Positions 60,261 through 64,000 of a stretch of 64,000 bases of DNA are shown piece by piece. The notes under the pieces were generated by a model. That model was given only the letters and a program-made list of their open reading frames with translations. It was not told the origin of the DNA and did no database searches. This stretch comes from Rhizobium sp. NFR03. Lineage in GTDB: Bacteria; Pseudomonadota; Alphaproteobacteria; Rhizobiales; Rhizobiaceae. The stretch lies in NCBI RefSeq assembly GCF_900111275.1, contig NZ_FOGR01000002.1:682001-746000 (forward strand), read 5' to 3'. Position numbers and translations under genes: made by a program. How positions within the stretch are numbered: the stretch's first letter is position 1; each line of letters begins with the position of its first letter.

Positions 60261-62327
60261 TTATTTACGACCCGGTCGTGCCCACGGCGGCGGTTGTTTC
60301 TTTCTAACCCACGGCAGTAGATTGATGTCTCGAGGCTGGATATCGTCCGTAATGATCGGAAACTTTGCTAGGGCATCGCGCATCAAGGAAATACCGGCAA
60401 CATCGGTATATCGATTGTTGGTTTCACCGTCGCTCAGTCGTCCGGAAAGGTCATCGATGATCGCCGGAGGAACGCCCCTCTGTTTCAGACTGTTGGAAAG
60501 GCCGTGCCGAAGTGCGTGAAGCGAGCGCTGCCAAAGAGCCTCACCGAGCGACTGCTGCATCACCGGTATGAATTGATCGTAAAAGCGATCGCCTGGATCA
60601 TTCTCCGTCAAATGTGAGAATAGATCTGGGAAGAGCGCGTCGTATCCAAGCTTTTTGATCTCGGTCCTGTATTGGAGGAAATTCAATCGGATGAGTTCAT
60701 CCGGCAGCGGGAGCAGCCTGTGTGATTGGATGGTCTTGATACGACGAAGCTCATTAGCCCGGACATCGACAACCCAGCCGTTTTCTGTCTCATACACATC
60801 ATTCACCCCCAGGCCGGCGAGCTCCTTACGGCGCGCACCGAGGTAAACGAAAAGCAGCGGCATATAGAAAAGGCTGTCGTGATACACGACGTCGCCAGAT
60901 TTTTCCCGCTCCTCCCAGCCAGCGCATCCTGTGAATATAGGGGCAGAGAAAATCGGTTTGATATCCGCGGGTGTAGGCTTGTACTGTTGGGTTCTGATTG
61001 AACCGGGCTTTGGCTTCTTTGGTCGAACGCCTTCGAACGTCCAGTCGAGAATATTGAACCCGTTACCGCGAAGATGCTGGAGGAATGTCTGAAGATTGGC
61101 AAAGTGCTTTCGGATGGTCTGGGCACTCAATCCCACCGGGGATTTTGCTCCCGATGCTTCAGCGTCCGCTCTCATCTGCAGACCTTGCTTGCGCAGGTCG
61201 GCAGTTGACAGAGCTCGGAGCTGCGAGCTTTGCCCCCATCGTGTCGGTATGTCGTTGAAGTGCTGCCGCAAACGGCCGATGTGATATTGCGTGATCTGTC
61301 CAGAATGCGCGACGTCGTGTTCCTGAAGGACGCCGGTGAATATGCGCACAAGAGCGCGCGCGTCATTTGCTGTCGCCGCCTCCCACTCGTCCTTCTTGTT
61401 CTTGACCAGGTTCTCGCACTCTTGGGTGAAAGCTGAGATGGGCAGGTCGACAAGCGTAGAACGCGCAACCTCTCCGAAATCTACGTTCCTGAGCTCCTCC
61501 TCAGGTGGCGTAGAGAGAAGTGTGAGATCGGGTGCAGTATGAGTAAGCCGAAAAGGCACTGCCTCTGAGTCTGCAGACGACGCCGAGGCTTTCGTTTGAT
61601 GGGGTTGGTCCGATGACTGGTCTGCAGTTTCTCGAGGCGGTGATCCGCCCGTAAGTTCACTGAGGTTTTTGTCGGCTAACGGGTAGCGCTCGTCCGTCGC
61701 CATCAATGCATCTGCTCGACCACGGAAAATATTCATAGCTGTCCGCTCTTGGTTGAGCGCGCTGTCCGGGATCTCGAACTCCTTCATGATGGCACGAAGG
61801 CGATTCTCGTGTCCCTTATGAAGAAATTGAGATCTGGCCGAAGCGTAGTCTGCTTTGATGTTGGCGATATGTGCGTCAGGTATCCCGTTCCTGTCCAGCA
61901 GGGCGCGCCCTGGGCATCCATCGTCCAGAGTAAGCAGGGTATGGGGCCCGAAGTTCTCAAGCAGCCGGTACGCCCAACCGTTCTCCAGGTCCATCTCCAC
62001 GTCTGTGATGTCATGGGGTCTTCCGCGACGACGGGCCGCAAAGGCGATGCCCTCGAGATGATCCATCATCTGGTCTCGTTCGGCCGCACACAATCTTGCC
62101 AACTGATCCTTCGTCGTCGTTCCTGCCATCGATCCTACCTTCAAGTCCGCTAGAAGGGTGTTGAGGCGCCTCGCCATCATATGTGCCTTTCTATGATCGG
62201 AGGCCTGAAGAGAGAGTGAAAGCCGGCTGCCTGCTGGGCAGAGGAGGAAACTGCGCGGAATCCGCGGCCGCCAATAAAAGATATTTCCCCGACGGATGAG
62301 GTTCTCGACGTGGTGACGAACCGTCAT
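60261..62327 (-). CDS. Tyrosine recombinase (island integrase)
   Basis: The 688-aa protein is a large phage-type integrase. The N-terminal part (MTVRHHVENLIRRGNIFYWR) is like the DUF6538 start of such integrases. A core-binding region lies at about 300-430 and the catalytic domain at about 450-660. There LYLGARRKELAGL carries the first Arg, SLHALRHGLSNSLKQRG the His-x-x-Arg box, and GETNNRYTDVAG the Tyr nucleophile. It lies 160 bp inside the tRNA-Gln gene and reads away from it. It presumably recombines at the tRNA 3' end to insert and excise the island. Confidence 0.9.
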   Translation of the reverse strand: MTVRHHVENLIRRGNIFYWRPRIPRSFLLCPAGSRLSLSLQASDHRKAHMMARRLNTLLADLKVGSMAGTTTKDQLARLCAAERDQMMDHLEGIAFAARRRGRPHDITDVEMDLENGWAYRLLENFGPHTLLTLDDGCPGRALLDRNGIPDAHIANIKADYASARSQFLHKGHENRLRAIMKEFEIPDSALNQERTAMNIFRGRADALMATDERYPLADKNLSELTGGSPPRETADQSSDQPHQTKASASSADSEAVPFRLTHTAPDLTLLSTPPEEELRNVDFGEVARSTLVDLPISAFTQECENLVKNKKDEWEAATANDARALVRIFTGVLQEHDVAHSGQITQYHIGRLRQHFNDIPTRWGQSSQLRALSTADLRKQGLQMRADAEASGAKSPVGLSAQTIRKHFANLQTFLQHLRGNGFNILDWTFEGVRPKKPKPGSIRTQQYKPTPADIKPIFSAPIFTGCAGWEEREKSGDVVYHDSLFYMPLLFVYLGARRKELAGLGVNDVYETENGWVVDVRANELRRIKTIQSHRLLPLPDELIRLNFLQYRTEIKKLGYDALFPDLFSHLTENDPGDRFYDQFIPVMQQSLGEALWQRSLHALRHGLSNSLKQRGVPPAIIDDLSGRLSDGETNNRYTDVAGISLMRDALAKFPIITDDIQPRDINLLPWVRKKQPPPWARPGRK

Positions 62328-62485
62328 GAGGCTCTAGCCCTTTGAACGACCCTCAGTGTTGCCCTCGCGCGAAGCGATGGACACCACCTTTGGGCATCAG
62401 TTCTGGGCATCAGGTCGCAGTTAATGCCCAGAACGGGATCCAAAAAGGCCGAAAAAACAAGAAATTCAGGGAAAAATGAGAAAGC

Positions 62486-62505
62486 TGGCTGGGGAACCTG
62501 GATTC
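62486..62505 (+). repeat. attR-type repeat within tRNA-Gln
   Basis: The 20-bp 3' end of the tRNA gene is identical to 29451-29470 and in the same orientation. It is the island's right boundary; integration leaves the tRNA intact. Confidence 0.88.
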
Positions 62506-62559
62506 GAACCAGGACTAACGGAGTCAGAGTCCGTGGGTCTACCGTTAACCTATTCCCCA
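62486..62559 (-). tRNA. tRNA-Gln (anticodon CTG)
   Basis: The minus strand gives a full cloverleaf of 74 nt including an encoded CCA: acceptor TGGGGAA/TTCCCCA, D-arm GGTTAACGGTAGACC, anticodon arm ACGGA-CTCTGAC-TCCGT with CTG at 62527-62525, T-arm CTGGTTCGAATCCAG, discriminator G. It reads codon CAG. Its last 20 nt serve as the island attachment site. Confidence 0.95.
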
Positions 62560-62746
62560 ACGCGCGGGCTGTGCCCGTCGGTGTGCCGGGCTTATAGACA
62601 AAACGGGGCGGGATGCAAAGGGGGTATTTGAAAAACTTTGCGGGTTGTTCGGTTGGGCCTATTTCCGGTTCGGGAAACGGGGTGATCGTGGAGGAAGCGT
62701 GCGTCTCCGGCGGCGGAATTGTCTTTGGGGAAAAAGCAGTTGGCGA

Positions 62747-64000
62747 ATGGCGGGCACGCTGGTAGAGTTGGGACAACGAAAATCGAGAGAGCGTCTTGAG
62801 CGACCGATTAAGGCTTCGCGCGACGCGGTGGTAAGATCAGTGAAAGACCCCGAGCACGGCGAAACGCCGTATGATAGCGGGGCGTCGGCAGCGGCCGGAA
62901 ACCAGGGGGCATCCATCCCCGGGTCCGGCAAAGCCAAGCGCAGGCGTCGTAAGGCGTCGCGCAGCAGCTCCACGCATGCCAGCTCCCCAGATGCCAATCC
63001 CCAAGGCCCCTCCGTCTCTGGAGCAGGCCAGTCCGGGCATCCCGTCCTGGACGGTGAACCGGTGCGCAAGCGCAAGCGGCGGCGCAGGACGAAGTCTGCC
63101 TCGTCAGGTTCTGCACAGGGGCAGGCGCCTCTGCGTGGCGATGGAGTGGCTCACGGCCACGGCAGCAGGGCGTCTGGCGCTGATGCCCATGATCGCGGTG
63201 CCGAAACCCCTTCTGCCCACACCCATGCTGCGCAGGCGCGCGATCCGCGTGAGGGCAATTCTCATCGCGGGAGCGCCGCCGAAGGTTCGCGCCACACGCC
63301 CGCTCGCCGATCGAGCGAACGGGGAGAAGAGGCGGGCGGCCCCCGTTCGACAGGGCACAGCACAGGTGTTGCGGGACGGGATGCCGATGGCGGAACTGCG
63401 ACGCAGGCCGCGTCCGACGGCAATGGTTCGAAGCCCTCGCAGGGACGCGGGCCGGAACCAGCCGGCAAGGGGCGCCGCAATCATAAGCATCGTCATCGCG
63501 GCAGCGCCCAGGCGCGCCCGTTGCAGGGAACGGATGTCGTGCGGTCCGCGCGCAATCGCGTCGGCGCGACCGGCACGGATGGTCGTGCGCCCGCTGGACA
63601 ACAGAGACAGGGCCGCGGTCCGGGTGCCCAGGGCGGTGCCGGGGCGGCGGTTCATCCGGATGCGCAGGGCGTTGGCTCCCAGGCCGGTGCGGCAGGTCGT
63701 CCAGCGACGCAGCAAAGCGGCCATTCCGGACATCAGCGCTTCGAGCAGGGCAGCAATCCCGGCGGGGCTCGCGGTGGGCCGCATATGGGAGGCCCGAGCA
63801 ACAAGACATCAGGACATGCTGGTCACGGACGCAGTGCAAATGGCGCGGGACAGGGTCCGCATCCGGGCCACGATGGCGTTCGCCGCGGGAGCGGGACACC
63901 GGGTCGGCACGACCCGAATGGCGCGGGTGGCGACGGATATTCCGATCGCTCGTCGCAAAACCGCCAAAACGGTGGAGAGGGTGGGTACGCCGCACGCACC
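62747..64000 (+). CDS. Basic low-complexity protein, partial
   Basis: An open plus-strand frame runs from ATG 62747 past the window end. After a short start (MAGTLVELGQRKSRERLERP) it becomes Gly/Ser/Arg/Gln/His-rich with basic clusters (KAKRRRRKASRSSS, RKRKRRRRTKSA, GKGRRNHKHRHRG) and no globular part within the 418 residues seen. GTG 62840 is another possible start; neither has a strong ribosome binding site. Such tails and linkers occur in RNA-associated proteins, but no domain is in view. It is host DNA outside the island. A long minus-strand frame over the same stretch (62808-63995) looks like its antisense shadow. Confidence 0.5.
   Translation, partial: MAGTLVELGQRKSRERLERPIKASRDAVVRSVKDPEHGETPYDSGASAAAGNQGASIPGSGKAKRRRRKASRSSSTHASSPDANPQGPSVSGAGQSGHPVLDGEPVRKRKRRRRTKSASSGSAQGQAPLRGDGVAHGHGSRASGADAHDRGAETPSAHTHAAQARDPREGNSHRGSAAEGSRHTPARRSSERGEEAGGPRSTGHSTGVAGRDADGGTATQAASDGNGSKPSQGRGPEPAGKGRRNHKHRHRGSAQARPLQGTDVVRSARNRVGATGTDGRAPAGQQRQGRGPGAQGGAGAAVHPDAQGVGSQAGAAGRPATQQSGHSGHQRFEQGSNPGGARGGPHMGGPSNKTSGHAGHGRSANGAGQGPHPGHDGVRRGSGTPGRHDPNGAGGDGYSDRSSQNRQNGGEGGYAART

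Larger units (their letters stand above)
29451..62505. mobile_element. 33-kb genomic island in tRNA-Gln
   Basis: The element is bounded by two direct copies of a 20-bp sequence equal to the 3' end of tRNA-Gln (29451-29470 and 62486-62505). The integrase gene lies 160 bp inside the tRNA end and reads away from it. The cargo is a mosaic of modules of differing base composition: the ECF block is very GC-rich, the Detocs and KAP genes noticeably less so. Its genes are mostly defence, nucleases, regulators and two broken genes. No conjugation or phage structural genes are visible, so it is an integrative island that probably depends on a helper for transfer. Confidence 0.85.

Noticed and set aside
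62808-63995. 395-codon minus-strand frame at the right end
   Set aside because: The opposite strand keeps one open frame with a more credible basic low-complexity composition; this one has no domain and no start signal. It cannot be excluded completely.

Overview
The window looks like a chromosome segment of a Rhizobiaceae-type alphaproteobacterium (Rhizobium, Agrobacterium, Shinella or Ensifer relatives). The pointers are a RirA-type iron regulator preceded by an Irr-type box, a PhyR/NepR general stress locus with EcfG-type promoters (GGAAC-N16/17-CGTT), a histidine utilisation cluster with hutF, high GC content and many ATGA start/stop overlaps. The genus assignment is inference.

Region 1 (1-18.3 kb) is core-like. 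It holds a hut cluster (hutG partial, hutH, hutI on the minus strand, divergent from hutF across a palindromic HutC-type operator). Next come a LysR regulator divergent from mmsA, rirA, a lone receiver protein and a LuxR-type regulator. A dppABCDF-type peptide importer follows, then a PepSY/OmpR/histidine-kinase trio and a RidA protein.

Region 2 (18.3-29.2 kb) is a general stress response locus. It has phyR and nepR but no ecfG beside them, and a second, previously hidden NepR-like ORF. Around them lie small membrane or envelope proteins (a 56-aa protein, a DUF3309 protein, a DUF1328 protein, a glycine-zipper lipoprotein, a PRC-barrel protein, a BON protein, a TIGR02587/TIGR02588 pair, an AI-2E transporter). 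At least eight near-perfect EcfG promoters point at these genes, so the locus appears to encode both the regulator and part of its regulon.

Region 3 (29,451-62,505) is a 33-kb genomic island inserted in the 3' end of tRNA-Gln(CTG). The 20-bp 3' tail of the tRNA, including its CCA, is repeated at 29,451-29,470, and a 688-aa tyrosine recombinase lies just inside the tRNA. The cargo is modular: an SDR/LysR pair; an ECF sigma/anti-sigma regulon with DUF305, beta-propeller and TDT transporter genes; a three-gene system matching Detocs (ATP-cleaving two-component phage defence) at 39.0-43.9 kb; a PIN-domain protein; a KAP NTPase; two truncated defence-type genes (SNF2 helicase and HsdR) abutting head to head; an HNH nuclease; and a block with DUF3102, an unknown protein with a PD-(D/E)XK-like motif, a split FtsH (AAA ATPase plus separate M41 peptidase) and a DUF429-like protein. 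A 17-bp palindrome (consensus GCGGAAATNATTTCCGC), in some copies the head of a 73-75 bp repeat, recurs at module boundaries. Two triplets of GATTC motifs spaced exactly 21 bp form a phased array before the last small gene.

Region 4 (62.5-64 kb) returns to the host chromosome with tRNA-Gln and the start of a long, basic, low-complexity reading frame that runs off the window. All protein assignments come from reading translated motifs by eye; no database search was run.
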